Below, one piece after another: positions 12,411 through 23,420 of a DNA stretch of 64,000 nt. Below the pieces are notes generated by a model. That model did not search any database. It was not told the origin of the DNA and saw only the letters and a program-made list of their open reading frames with translations. The position numbers and the translations under genes were made by a program. The stretch's first letter is position 1. Each line of letters begins with the position of its first letter. The DNA is from Rattus norvegicus (Eukaryota > Chordata > Mammalia > Rodentia > Muridae), in the NCBI RefSeq assembly GCF_036323735.1, contig NC_086021.1, forward strand, positions 134,692,976-134,756,975, read 5' to 3'.

Positions 12411-12492
12411 AATAATTGTATAATTTATATTCAATGATAAGGTGTTTCCATAAGAGCTTATGAAGCTTGATAATGCATTGATAAAATGTTTT

Positions 12493-12604
12493 TTTTTCTT
12501 TTTCTTCTCTCTCTCTCTTTTTTTTTTCTCAGAGCTGGGGACCGAATCCAGGGCCTTGTGCTTGCTAGGCAAGCGCTCTACCACTGAGCTAAATCCCCAA
12601 CCCA
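12493..12604 (-). mobile_element. ID element
   Basis: Reverse ID with mixed T and TC tail; perfect TSD ATAAAATGTTTT (12481-12492, 12605-12616). Confidence 0.94.
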
Positions 12605-12814
12605 ATAAAATGTTTTAAATGAGAACTATTTATCTCTCTATTTTTTTATTGATTGATTGATTGATAGCATGATTCCAGCCAGTTCTGAGGCTGAAGATTA
12701 TCTATATATTTTAATAACAGAATATAAATCCTGAATTGTTTCTATATGCTATATGACAAGTAGGCTCAAAATATGGCTTATTGTTGACTGATTAGAAATG
12801 TGAGTATATTTCTT

Positions 12815-12910
12815 GTTTTGTTTTGTTTTTTTTTTCCGGAGCTGGGGACCGAAACCAGGGCCTTGCATTTGCTAGGCAAGCGCTCTACCACTGAGCTAAA
12901 TCCCCAACCC
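12815..12910 (-). mobile_element. ID element
   Basis: Reverse ID; perfect 17-bp TSD ATGTGAGTATATTTCTT (12798-12814, 12911-12927). Third reverse ID within about 740 bp. Confidence 0.96.
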
Positions 12911-13009
12911 ATGTGAGTATATTTCTTAAAAGGGAACACCTCACACATGCATATGTGCACACATGTATATATATATATATATGTTTTTAAATAAGCTTAT
13001 AAAATGTTT

Positions 13010-13265
13010 CTGTACAGGTTTTTCCAGTAGCCTTACAGTTATCTTGTCTTCCTCTTTCTCTTCCCCCTGTAATATACTTCTCCCCCTTCCCAGGTAAAGT
13101 CCCCATAATTTTTCTGTTACCCTCTCTGTAGCACTTGTCTTCTACTGGCTCCCTGTCCAGATCTCCCCCATCCCTTCCTCATCTTCCCACAGCTCTCCCA
13201 CCTCACCGCCCCTCCCCTGTCTCCCTATGGCTCCTTTCAACATTCCTGGCTTCTTTGAATACAGG
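13010..13265 (-). mobile_element. Probable L1 3' UTR remnant, CT-rich
   Basis: A pyrimidine-rich tract (CTTCCTCTTTCTCTTCCCCC and similar) resembling antisense L1 3' UTR adjoining the old L1 ORF2 segment. It could be the 3' end of that same element. Too diverged for a firm call. Confidence 0.45.
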
Positions 13266-13397
13266 TGATGAACTCAAATATAAAATATCGAGAACTAACA
13301 TCCACAACTAACCCACAAGTAAGACATGGCGTTTGTCTTTCTGGGTCTGGATTACCTCACTCAGTGTATTTCCTAGTTCTGTTCATTTTCCTGGGAC

Positions 13398-13438
13398 TTC
13401 CTTCCTTCCTTCCTTCCTTCCTTCCTTCCTTCCTTCCT
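13398..13438 (+). repeat. (TTCC)n microsatellite
   Basis: About ten TTCC units followed by the ID remnant's T tract. Confidence 0.97.
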
Positions 13439-13439
13439 C

Positions 13440-13500
13440 TTTTCTTTCTTTCTTTTTTTTTTTTTTTTTTTTTTGGTTCTTTTTTTTTTGGAGCTGGGGA
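13440..13500 (-). mobile_element. ID remnant: tail and last ~15 nt only
   Basis: A T tract, TTTTTTGGTTC and a second T tract are followed by GGAGCTGGGGA, the extreme 3' part of an ID on the reverse strand, and then by TTCCTTCCT like the left flank. It is either a severely 5'-truncated insertion or a partly deleted copy. Confidence 0.75.
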
Positions 13501-13504
13501 CTTC

Positions 13505-13615
13505 CTTCCTTTTTTCTTGAGACAAGGTCTCACTATGTAGCTCTGGCTATCCTAGAACTCACTGTGCAGACCAGGCTGGCCTCAAACTCACGGAGCTCTG
13601 CCTGCCTCTGCCCCC
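13505..13615 (-). mobile_element. B1 SINE fragment
   Basis: Reverse B1: GAGACAAGGTCTCACTATGT to CTGCCTGCCTCTGCC, directly followed by old L1 sequence. Confidence 0.8.
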
Positions 13616-14071
13616 AATCTCATTTTTACAGCTGGACAGAATTCCATAGGGTACACACACCACCTCCTCTTTCTGTGGTTTCCATCTCCTAGCAATTGTG
13701 AGCAGAGCAGCAATGAACATGGCGGAGCTCGTGTCCGTGGAGTAGAATGGTAAGTCCTCTGAGTAATAGAGCTGGGTCATACGGGTGATCCATCTCCTTT
13801 CAGCTTTTCGAGAACTCTCCACATGGATTTCCACAGCGGGGGCATCTGTTTGCAGTCTCACTGACAGTGACTGGGGGGTTCCCTCCTCTCCACAAATCCT
13901 TGTTAGAATTAGTCAGTCATTTCTTGCCCTTCTGACTAGGGTGAGATGAAAAATCTCAGAGTAGTTTTAATTTGCATTCCCCTAATTGCTGAGGAAGATG
14001 AACACTTTTTGAGACATTTCTTAGCCATTTTTCTTTTTCTTTTTCTTTTCTTTTCTTTTGAGTACTTTCTG

Positions 14072-14134
14072 TACACGCACACAAACACACACACACACGC
14101 ACACGCACATGCACATGCACAGGCACACACACAC
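14072..14134 (+). repeat. (CA)n, interrupted
   Basis: CA-rich array with GCACAT interruptions, inside old L1. Confidence 0.95.
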
Positions 14135-14160
14135 CTTTTTTTGTTTGTATGTTTATTTTT

Positions 14161-14272
14161 TTTTGTTTTGTTTTGGGTTTTTTTTTGGTTCTTTTTTTTG
14201 GAGCTGGGGACCGAACCCAGGGCCTTGCGCTTCCTAGGCAAGCGCTCTACCACTGAGCTAAATCCCCAACCC
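14161..14272 (-). mobile_element. ID element
   Basis: Reverse ID; flanks GTATGTTTATTTTT (left) and GTATGTTCGTTTTT (right) form a TSD with one mismatch. It sits beside a reverse B1 at 14281-14410. Confidence 0.93.
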
Positions 14273-14280
14273 GTATGTTC

Positions 14281-14415
14281 GTTTTTTGAGACAAGGTTTC
14301 TTCGTAGAGCTCTGGCTGTCCTCTTTGTAGACCAGGTTGGCCTGGAACACAAGAGACATACCTGCCTCTGCCTCTCCAGGACTGGGATTAAAGGTGTGCA
14401 TCACCACCACCGGCC
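14281..14415 (-). mobile_element. B1 SINE
   Basis: Reverse B1: GAGACAAGGTTTCTTCGTAG, then GGGATTAAAGGTGTGCATCA. Confidence 0.85.
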
Positions 14416-15361
14416 CCACAGCCCATTTTTAAGTGTACCTTTCCCCCCTCTGAGCCTTTTGTATATTCTTGGTATTAATCTACTATTATATATATATTGC
14501 TGGTAAAGTCTCCAACTTTAAAGGTTTTCTTTTCACTGGTTAATGGTTTCCTGCACTGTACAGCTTTTCAGTCCCATGAGGTCCAGTTTTTTAACTCTTG
14601 ACCTTAATTCTTGGCAAATGGAGTCCCATTCAGGATGCAGCGTTCTGCACCTATATCTTGTGTGGTACTGTCTAGGCTTTCTTCAGCAATTTTGGTATTT
14701 CAGGTTTCATGTTGAGGTTTTGATCCATTTGTGCAGAGTGACAGATATGGCTCTAAGTTCATTCTCCTGTGTGTGGACATGCACACAGGATGTACTTTTG
14801 GCCTCTTTGCCAAGTGTGAGACAGTTGGATTTCAAGTACTCATATTTGAGTCTTCTGATTTATTCCACTGATTTGCACCTCTGCTTTTGAATTGTTACTG
14901 GTCTTTTCTGTCTCTACAACTCTGTAATATGTCTTGAAATTTGGAACGGTCATTCCTTCAGGATTGTTCTTTTTGCTCAGGGTCGATTTGGTTATCTGGA
15001 GTCTTTGATGCTTCCATATTTATCCTAAATTACTTTTCCTATTTCTGAGATGAATGTCATCGGGATTTTGATTGGGATTGTATTGAGGCTGTAAATGGCT
15101 CTTGGTAAAATGGTCCTTTTCACAATATTAGTTTCTCCCGTCCATGAGCACAGCCTGTCTTTCCATTTTATATTATGTCTTCCCCGATCCCTTTCTTCAG
15201 AGATGTAAAGTCTTTATTGTAAAGGTCTTCCTGGGTTAGGCTTGTTCCTCGATATTTTATTTTACTTGAAGCAATTGTGAATGGGAGTGTCCCATGGTCT
15301 CTTTCTCAGCATGCTTGCTGTTGGTATGGCAAAGGCTACTAATTTTGGTAAGCTGATTTTG

Positions 15362-15449
15362 TGAGCCACCATGTGGTAGCTGGGAATTGAACTCAGAACC
15401 TCTGGAAGAGCAGTCAGCACTCTTAACTGATGAGCCATCTCTCCAGTCG
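15362..15449 (-). mobile_element. Tailless B2 (3'-truncated) with TSD
   Basis: Only the first ~88 nt of a reverse B2 are present (5' end CATCTCTCCAGTC); the element stops at GTGAGCCACC without its 3' half or A tail. Yet a perfect 15-bp TSD GGTAAGCTGATTTTG flanks it (15347-15361 and 15450-15464). It inserted into old L1. Confidence 0.88.
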
Positions 15450-17218
15450 GGTAAGCTGATTTTGAGTCTCACTACTTTGCTGAAAGGGTTGGTCATTTAT
15501 AGTTTTCTTTTTCTTTCTTTCCTTTTTAAAATTAATCATTCCATTCATTTACATCTCAAATGATATCCCATTTCCCAGTTACCCCTCCACCTCCCCCATC
15601 CTATATCCGCTCTCCCCCTGCCCTTTGCCTGTATGAGGGTGCTCACCCACCCACCCTCTCCTGTCCCACCGCTCAATGTGTCCCCCTACCCTGGGGCATT
15701 GAACCTCCACAGAACCAAGAGCCTCCTCTCCCATTGATGTCAGGCAAGGCTATCCTCTGCTACATATGTATCTGGAGCCATGGATCCCTCCAGGTACACT
15801 CCTTGTTTGGTGGTCTAGATTCTGGGAGAATCGGGTGGTCAGGCCAGCCTATGTTGTTCTTCCAATGGGGTTGTAATCCCCCCCTCTCCTCCAGTCCTTC
15901 CTCCAGCTCCCCCACCAGGTTCCCTGAGCTCAGTCTGATGGTTGGCTCCAAGGATCCCCATCTGCATTGGTCAGTTGCCGGTCGGATCTCCTAAGGAACC
16001 GCCATAGCAGGCTCCTGTCAGCAAGCACCTCTTGGCTATAGTAACAGTGTTGGGTTTGGCATCTGCAGAAACAATGGATCCCCAGGTGGGGCAGTCCACA
16101 AATGGCCCTTCCTTCAGTCTCTATTCAATTTTTTTGTCCCTGTTCTTCCTTAGGACAGGAACCTTTCTAGGTTAAAAACTTTGAGATGGATGGGTGGCCC
16201 TATCCATCGACCGGAAGCCATGTCTATCTACTGGAGGTGGTCTCTACAGGTTCTATTTCCCCCTTCTCTGAAAATTTCAGTTAAAGTCATCCCCATTGGG
16301 TCGTGGGAGCCTCCTGTTGTCTGGGACCCTCCAGTGGCTACCCCCAGTTCCTCATCCCCCCGAAACATAGTTTTGCTCGATTTCCTGACCCTTTGTACCT
16401 CTTTCACATCCCCTCCACTTCCTGATATTTCCTTATTTCCTGCTATTCTCTATTTCTTCCCCCTCCTCTCTCACTCCCAGGTCCCATGACCCCCCACAAT
16501 TGTCCTGTTCCCCCCTCATTGCAGGACTAAAGCATCCACACCCTGGTCTTCCTTCTAAGCTCCAGGTGGTCTGTGGATTATTTCATGGGCATCGTGAGCT
16601 TTTGGGCTAATATCCACTCATCAGTGAGTGAATACCATGTGTGTTCTTTTGTGTCTGGGTTACCTCACCCAAGATGATATTTTCTAGTTCCATCCATTTG
16701 CCTGCGAATTTCATGAAGTCATTATTTTTAATCACTGAGTAGCATTCCGTTGTGTAAATGTACCACATTTTCTGTATCCATTCCTCTGTTGAAGGACGTC
16801 TGGGTTCTTTTCAGCTTCTGGCTATTATAAATAAGGCTGCTATGAACATATGTCCTTGTTGTATGTTGGAGCCTTTTTTTTTTTTAGGAATATGCCTAGT
16901 AGTGGTTTACCTGGGTCTTCAGGTAAAATTATTTCTAATTTTCTCAGGAACCACCAGACTGATTTCCAAAATGTCTTACCAGCTTGCAGTCCCACCAGCA
17001 ATGGAGGAGTGTTCCTCTTTTCCCACATCCTTGTCAGTATCTGTTGTTACCTGCGTTTTTGATCTTAGGCATTCCGATTGGTGTGAGGTAGAATCTTAGA
17101 GTCATTTTGATTTGCATTTCCCTGATGACTAAGGATGTTGAACTTTTCTTTAGGTGCTTCCTAGCCATTCGAGATTCCTTGGTTGAGAATTCTCTATTTC
17201 GTTCTGTACTCCACTTTT

Positions 17219-17318
17219 TTTTTTTTTTTGGTTCTTTTTTTTCGGAGCTGGGGATCGAACCCAGGGCCTTGCGCTTCCTAGGCAAGCGCTCTACCACTGA
17301 GCTAAATCCCCAACCCCT
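17219..17318 (-). mobile_element. ID element in the younger L1
   Basis: Reverse ID with perfect TSD TGTACTCCACTTTT (17205-17218, 17319-17332), L1 sequence on both sides. Confidence 0.96.
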
Positions 17319-17569
17319 TGTACTCCACTTTTTAATACGGTTACTTGGTTCTCTGGGATCTACCTTCTTCAGTTCTTAGTATAATTTGGACATTAGTTCT
17401 CCAGCAGATGTAGGGTTGGTAAAAATCTTTTCTCAATTTGCTAGTTGCCGTTTTTCCTTATTGACAGTGTCCTTTGCCTTACAAAAGCTTTTCAATTTTA
17501 TGTGGTCCCATTTGTCGACCGTTGATCTGATAGCATAATCTATTGGTGTTCTGTTCAGGAAGTTTTCTC

Positions 17570-17688
17570 GGGGCTGGGGATTTAGCTCAGTGGTAGAGCG
17601 CTTACCTAGGAAGCGCAAGGCCCTGGGTTCGGTCCCCAGCTCCGAAAAAAAGAAAAAAAAGAATCAAAAAAAAAAAAAAAAAAAAAAA
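17570..17688 (+). mobile_element. ID element in the younger L1
   Basis: Forward ID with a long A tail, perfect 12-bp TSD GGAAGTTTTCTC (17558-17569, 17689-17700). Only about 30 bp from the ERVK-like solo LTR. Confidence 0.96.
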
Positions 17689-17728
17689 GGAAGTTTTCTC
17701 CTGTGCCCAAGTAGTCAAGGTTCTTCCC

Positions 17729-18133
17729 TGTTGGGCGCAATGCCCTTAAAACCCTCCATTATTGATGTTAATATTATAGTTAGAGTTAAGTATGACTGGG
17801 TTTATGGAAAATCCCCAGCCAGCTGCAAAAGACTAATACAAATCTGGTGGTCAGGATGACTAGAGATATGATAAACTTGTGACCTTTCCGAGAAACCAAC
17901 ATCCTGTTGACATCAGCTGACCACAAGAGTACTGTGTCCTTGGCCTGTGTAAATGTTTCCCACTTTCCCCCCTCACTCTGTTACCCCTGCTATAGTATAA
18001 ATTCAGCCTTAGGAAAAAATAAATTTGTTGCCTTGACCAGACTCTTGTCTTGGCATCCTTCTTCAAGTCTCTTGTCCCCCGTTCTCTCCTAGGTGGTCCC
18101 CAACCTCTGCTGACTGCCCTACAGACTGGGGCA
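17729..18133 (+). mobile_element. Solo LTR, ERVK-like (class II), inside L1
   Basis: A 405-bp unit that begins TGTTGGGCGC and ends GGGGCA, flanked by a 6-bp TSD CTTCCC (17723-17728 and 18134-18139). L1 sequence is continuous across it. The TG...CA ends and 6-bp duplication fit class II (IAP-like) ERVs. TATA-like TATAAAT (about 17996-18002) and AATAAA (about 18018) mark the promoter and R region in + orientation. No internal ERV sequence is present, so it is a solo LTR. Family name not assigned. Confidence 0.87.
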
Positions 18134-18565
18134 CTTCCCCATTTTCTCTCCTATTAGATTCAGTGTATCTGGTTTTATGTGGAAATCCTTGATCCATTTG
18201 GACTTGAGCTTTGTACAAAGAGACAAGAGTGGAACAATTTGCGTTCTTCTACATGCAGACTGACAGTTGAACCAGCACCATTTGTTGAAAATGCTATCTT
18301 TTTCCCACTGGATGGTCTTAGCTCCTTTGTCAAAGATCAAGTGACCATAGGTGTGTGGGTTCATTTCTGGGTCTTCAATTCTATTCCATTGATCTACCAG
18401 CCTGTCTTTGTATAAATAACCTACAGTTTTTATGACTATTGCTCTATAGTATAGTTTAAAGTCAGGATGGTGATTCCCCAGAAGTTCTTTTATTGTTGAG
18501 AATAATTTTTGCTATCCTGGGTTTTTTGTTATTCCAAATGAATTTGAGAATTGCTTTTTCTAACT

Positions 18566-19216
18566 CTATGAAGAATTGAATTGGTTTTTGATGGGGATTG
18601 CATTGAACCTGTAAATTGTTTTTGATAAGATGGCCATTTTTACTATATTACTCCTGCCAATCCATGAGCATGGAAGATCTTTCCATCTTCTGAGATCTTC
18701 CTCAATTTCTTTCTTCAGGGATTTGAAGTTATCATATAGATCTTTAACTTTCTTGGTTAGAGTCACACCAAGATATTTTATATTATTTGTGACTATTGTG
18801 AAGGGTGTCATTTCCCTAATTTCTTTCTCAGCCCTTTTATCTTTTGAGTAGAGGAAGGCTACTAATTTATTTGAGTTAATTTTATATCCAGCCACTTTGC
18901 TGCAGTTGTTTATTCTCTGGTAAAATTTTTGGGGTTGCTTATGTATTATTATTATGTCATCTGCAAATAGTGATATTTTGACTTCCTCCTTTCCATTTTT
19001 TATCCCTTTGGTCTCCTTTTGTTGTCTAATTGCTCTGACCAGGACTTCGATACTGTATTGAATAGGTAGGGAGAGACTGGGCAACCTTGTCTAGTCCCTG
19101 ATTTTAATGGGATTGCTTTGAGTTTCTTTCCATTTAGTTTGATGTTGGCTAATGGTTTGCTGTATATTGCTTTTATTATATTTAGGTATGCACCTTGAAT
19201 TCCTGGTCTCTCCAAT
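18566..19216 (-). pseudogene. L1 ORF2 reverse transcriptase segment (broken)
   Basis: Two overlapping minus-strand frames encode the L1 RT core: NIIKAIYSKPLANIKLNGKK, TRQGCPVSPYLFN, and the catalytic KISLFADDIIII with FADD aspartates, followed by IKYLGVTLTKKVKDLYDNF. The frame changes near 19000-19080, so this is a decayed fragment. It belongs to the LINE at 15512-22565. Confidence 0.9.
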
Positions 19217-19562
19217 ATTTTTTAAACATGAATGGGTGTTGTATTTCCTCAAAGGCTTTTTCAGCATCTAATGAGATGAGCATATGGATTTTTTTCTTTG
19301 AGTTTGTTTACAATTGAGTTTGGATTACATTGGTGGATTTCCGTACATTGACCCATCCCTTCATTCCTGGGATGAAGCCTTCTTGATCATGGAGGATGAT
19401 CGTTTTGTTGTGCTCTTAGATTCAGTTTGCAAGAATTTTATTGAGTATTTTTGTATTGATATTCATAAGGGAAATTGGTCTGTAGTTCTATTTCTCTGAT
19501 GGGTCTTTGTATGGTTTAGGCATCAGTGTAACCTTAGCTTCATAGACAGAGTTGGGCAGTGT

Positions 19563-19950
19563 ACTGAATAGTTTTGTGCATCACCTTGACACAAGCTGGA
19601 GTTATCACAGAGAAAGGAGCCTCCCTAGAGAAAATGCCTCTATGAGACCCAGCTGTAAGGCATTTTCACAATTAGTGATCAAGAGTGGGAGGGCTCATTG
19701 TGGGTGGTACCATCCCTGGGCTGGTGGTCTTGGGTTCTATAAGATAGGAAGCTGAGCAAGCCAGGGGAAGCAAGCCAGTAAGTAACATCTCTCCATGGCC
19801 TCTGCATCAGCTCCTGTGTGAGTTCTAGTTCTGACTTCCCTTGGTGATGAACAGCAATGTGGAAGTGTAAGCTGAATAAACCCTTTCCTCCCCAACTTGC
19901 TTCTTGGTCATGATGTTTTTGAAGGAGTAGAAACCCTGGCTAAGACAGAT
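19563..19950 (+). mobile_element. Rodent interspersed repeat inserted in L1 (family unassigned)
   Basis: About 388 bp foreign to L1, with a possible 5-bp duplication AGTGT (19558-19562 and 19951-19955). It carries the common rodent motifs CACCTTGACACAAGCTGG near the left end and GCTGAATAAACCCTTTCCTC followed by AAACCCTGGCTAAGACAG near the right. Related copies occur at about 27965-28372 and, reversed, at about 43985-44470. I do not name the family. Confidence 0.75.
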
Positions 19951-20882
19951 AGTGTTCCTTCTGTTTCTATTTTATGGAATAGTTTAAGAAGTGTTCATAT
20001 TAGATCTTCGTTAAAGGTCTGATAGATTTCTGCACTAAAGCTATCTGGCCCTGGGCTTTTTTTGGTTGGGAGACCTTTAATGACTGCTTCTATTCCCTTG
20101 GTGGTTATGGGACTATTTAGATGGTTTATCTGATCTTGTTTTAACTTTGATACCTGACATCTGTCTATAAAATTATCCATTTCATGCAGATTTTCCAGTT
20201 TTGTTGAGTATAGACTTTTGTAATAGGATCTGATTATTTTTTTAATTTCTTCAGTTTCTGTTATGTCTCCCTTTTCTGTTTTGTTAATTTGTATACTGTC
20301 TCTGTGCCCTCTGGTTAGTCTGGCCAAGAGTTTATTACTTTGTTGATTTTCTCAAAGAACCAGCTCCTAGTTTTTTTTAGTCTTTGTATAGTTCTCTTTG
20401 TTTCTACTTGGTTGATTTCAGCCTTGAATTTGATTATTCCTTGCTGTTTACTCCTCTTGGGTGTGTTTGCTTCTTTTTTTCTAGAGCTTTCAGATGAACT
20501 GTTAAGCTGCTAGTGTATGGTCTCTCTAGTTTCTTTACAGAGGCACTCAGGACTATGAGTTTTCCTCTTAGCACTGCTTTCATTGTGTCCCAAAAGTTTG
20601 GATATATTGTGCTTTCATTTTCATTGAATTCTAAAAAGTCTTTAATTTCTTTCTTTATATCTTCTCTGAGCAAGTTATCATTGAGTAGATAGTTGTTCAG
20701 CTTTCACATGTATGTGGACTTTCTCTTGTTTTCATTGCTATTGAAGACCAGCCTTAGTCTGTGGTGGTCTGATAGAGTACATGGGATTAATTCAATGTTC
20801 TTGTGTCTGTTGAGGTTTTGTTTAAGGTCAGTTTTTGAGTAGTTACCACGAAGTGCTTAGAAGAAGGTATATTCTTTTGTTT

Positions 20883-21326
20883 TGAAAGAGCCAGAGTTGG
20901 GGGTCAATCTGAAGCCAGTGGGAAAATTCCACCACAAACCTCCCAGCACAAAGACCCCTCCCTTCCAAGAACAGTACAGCCAGCTTAGTTCCTGGAACAA
21001 GCCAACTATCAGACAGACAAAGCCACCTGTGACTCCCAAATGACACCCTTGGAAAGTCCCGAATAGTCCACTGACCAGGAGTCAGTTTGAAGGTCGCTTT
21101 GCTCCACCAATAGTACCCTGCGTAGTTACTATTGTTTTATTGTTTGAAATCTGCCCTTATCAAAGGTATATAACTCCCTGGTAGAGTCTGCTCAGGGTCA
21201 TCTTCCTTCGAGAGGGAGACAACCCCAACATGGTGGAACCATAAACCTCCTCTTGTTTTCGCATTGATCACCACTTCTGTGGTCTCATTCAAGGGGTCCC
21301 AGTAGAGGGCCAACACGAACCTCACA
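20883..21326 (+). mobile_element. Solo LTR, ERV1-like (class I), inside L1
   Basis: A 444-bp unit starting TGAAAGAGCC and ending CCTCACA, flanked by a 4-bp TSD GTTT (20879-20882 and 21327-21330) with L1 ORF2 resuming exactly afterwards. A TATA-like TATATAAC occurs near 21168. TG...CA termini and a 4-bp duplication fit a class I (gammaretrovirus-like) ERV. No internal region remains. Confidence 0.83.
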
Positions 21327-22574
21327 GTTTAGGGTGAAATGTTCTGTAGATATCTCTTAAATCCATTTGCTTCATAACTTCTTTTAGTTTCATTGTGTCT
21401 TTGTTTGGTTTCTGTTTCCATGATCTGTTCATTGGTGAGAATGGGATATTAACATCTCCTACTATTATTGTGTGAGGATCAATGTGTGCACTGAGCTTTA
21501 GTAACATTTCTTTTTCAAATGTGGGTGCCCTTGCATTTGGGCATAGACATTCAAAACTGAGAGTTCATCTTGGTGGATTTTTCATTTGATGAGTATATAG
21601 TGTCCTTCCCCATTTCTTTTTGGATAACTTTTGGTTAAAAGTCTGTTTTATTGGATATTGGAATGTCTACTACAGCTTGTTTCTTGGGACTAGTTCCTTG
21701 GAAATTTTTTCCCCAGCTTTTTACTTTGAGGTAGTCTCTGTCTTTGTCATTGAGGTGTGTTTCTTGTATGCAGCAAAATGCTGGGTCCTGTTTATGTATC
21801 CAGTCTGTTAACTTATGTCTTTTTATTGGAGAATTGAGTCCATTAATGTTGAGAGATATTAGGGACAAGTGAGTGTTGTTCCCTGTTATTTTTGTTGATA
21901 GAGGTGAAATTATGTTTGTTTGTTTCTTTTCTGGTTTGTTGTGAAAAGATTAACTTCTTTTTCTTAGGTGTAGTTTCCCTCCTTGTACTGGAATTTTCCT
22001 TCTGCTATCCTCTGTAGGGCTGGATTAGTGGAAAGATATAGTTTAAATTTGTTTTTTTTAATACCTTGGTTTATCCATCTATGGTAATTTCTAGTTTTGC
22101 TGGGTATAGTAGCCTGGGCTGGCATTTTTGTTCTCTTAGGGTTTGTATGACTCCTGCCCAGGATCTTCTGGCTTTTAGAGTTTCTGTTGAGAAGTCTGGT
22201 GTAATTATGATAGGTCTGTCTTTATAAGTTACTTGACCTTTTCCCCTTACTGCTTTCAATATTCTTTCTTTGTTCTGTGCATTTGGTGTTTTAATTATTA
22301 TGTGACAAGAGGAATTTCTTTTCTGGTTCCATCTGTTTGGTGTTCTGGTGTTATCTGGCTACCTTATCTCTAACTGGAGCCTGTTCTTCCTGTCGTCCTG
22401 TGATCTTGGATGAGGGGTTGAGCTGCAACTGGGGTGTGGACTGAGTGGGTGGGGATCCAGAGCAGAGGTTCTGTTCCAGGCACAGGTGGAAACCTGAAGA
22501 CGTGCAGGTCTCTGGCCTCACTTCTAGTTTTCTATGTGAAGTTTTGCTTCTCTTATGTTTAATATATACAAGTA

Positions 22575-23255
22575 GGGATAGTATTAGTCAGGGTTCTCAA
22601 GAGTCACAGAACTTATGGAATGTCTCTATAATGAGGGAATTTACATGAGGGAATGTGATGACTTACAGTCTATTATAGTCCAACTAACTCAACAATGGGC
22701 AGCTGTGTATGGGAAGTCCAAGAATCTAGTAGTTGCTCAGTCCCATGAGGCTAGTTGTTTCAGCTGCTCTTCTGTAGAAGTAGGTCCCATAGAGGTGCTG
22801 GTGAGTAAATGCAAGCATGCAAATCTTCCTTCTTCCGAAGGCCTTATGTAGGCCTCCAGGAGAAGGTGTGGCCCAGATTAAAGGTGTGTACCACCACGCC
22901 TGGACCTGGGACTTGCTTTGTCCTTGGCTGACCTTGAACTCAGAGATCTTTTTTTTTTTTTTTTTTGGTTCTTTTTTTCGGAGCTGGGGACCGAACCCAG
23001 GGCCTTGCGCTTCCTAGGTAAGCACTCTACCACTGAGCTAAATCCCCAGCCCCGAACTCAAAGATCTTGTCTCAGTCTCCTGGGATTAAAGGCATGTACT
23101 ACCTTGCCTGGGCCTAAGTTTTTCATGGCGACTATGCCTCAAGATTTCCATGCAAAGATCCAGGTTAGAACCTTGTGTCTTCCAGCCTCACAGGTGAGCC
23201 CTCCAATTCTGTATTGTAGTTCATTCCAGATGTAGTCAAGTTGACAACCAGGAAC
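22575..23255 (+). mobile_element. Rodent interspersed repeat (second family), with ID insertion
   Basis: Starts TTAGTCAGGGTTCTCAAGAG and ends near GTAGTCAAGTTGACAACCAG. A recognisable middle part reads CAAGAATCTAGTAGTTGCTC and GTGTGGCCCAGATTAAAGGT. A clean ID element lies at 22951-23053. A related copy occurs at 43511-43978. Family not named. Confidence 0.7.
22951..23053 (-). mobile_element. ID element
   Basis: Reverse ID; TSD GAACTCAGAGATCTT (22936-22950) and GAACTCAAAGATCTT (23054-23068). Confidence 0.95.
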
Positions 23256-23265
23256 AGCCATCACA

Positions 23266-23420
23266 GGGAGGTTTTGACTTTTTCTCTTGGTCTTTGTGTC
23301 CCTTCCATTCCCATCTCTTGTCTTATTGCTCTAGCTAGTCCTTCAAGGCAAGGGCCATATAGAAAATGGGTGAAGATAATGGGCACCCCTCACTCATTCC
23401 TGACTTTGCTTAAAAAAATT
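23266..23420 (-). mobile_element. Old Lx-type L1 ORF2, segment 2
   Basis: Continues the diverged antisense L1 ORF2 from 15508: sequence around TTATTGCTCTAGCTAGTCC and GGGCACCCCTCACTCATTCCTGACTTTGCT is the region just upstream of the RT core. The host element resumes again at about 24950. Confidence 0.65.

Larger units (their letters stand above)
13600..15508 (-). mobile_element. Old Lx-type L1, ORF2 3' portion, segment 1
   Basis: Antisense L1 ORF2 sequence recognisable by stretches such as AATGAACATGG, TGGTAAGTCCTCTGAGTAATAG and TTTGCATTCCCCTAATTGCT, but clearly more diverged than the L1 that follows. It is interrupted by an ID and B1 pair (14161-14410) and a tailless B2 (15362-15449), and is split at about 15508 by the younger L1. 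It appears to resume at 23266. Confidence 0.75.
15512..22565 (-). mobile_element. Younger L1 LINE (minus strand), nearly full length but broken and internally deleted
   Basis: Read on the minus strand, ORF1 C-terminal sequence (22259-22071, RPIIITPDFSTETLKARRSW) is followed by ORF2: the endonuclease start at 21868-21635 (SLNINGLNSPIKRHKLTDWI, IQETHL), reverse transcriptase pieces at 20327-19995 (SPGPDSFSAEIYQ) and 19215-18566 (catalytic FADD), then 3' sequence to a T-rich end near 15512. The part beyond 22330 looks like 5' UTR joined directly to ORF1, implying an internal deletion; that junction is uncertain. It is disrupted by stops and by at least five insertions listed separately. It cannot be autonomous. 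Confidence 0.88.

Noticed and set aside
13946..14506. 186-codon frame
   Set aside because: Runs across old L1, a CA array, an ID and a B1; low complexity and no conservation expected.
18566..19084. Reverse transcriptase frame, possible retron or group II intron
   Set aside because: Motifs and neighbouring endonuclease are those of rodent L1 ORF2; frame is broken.
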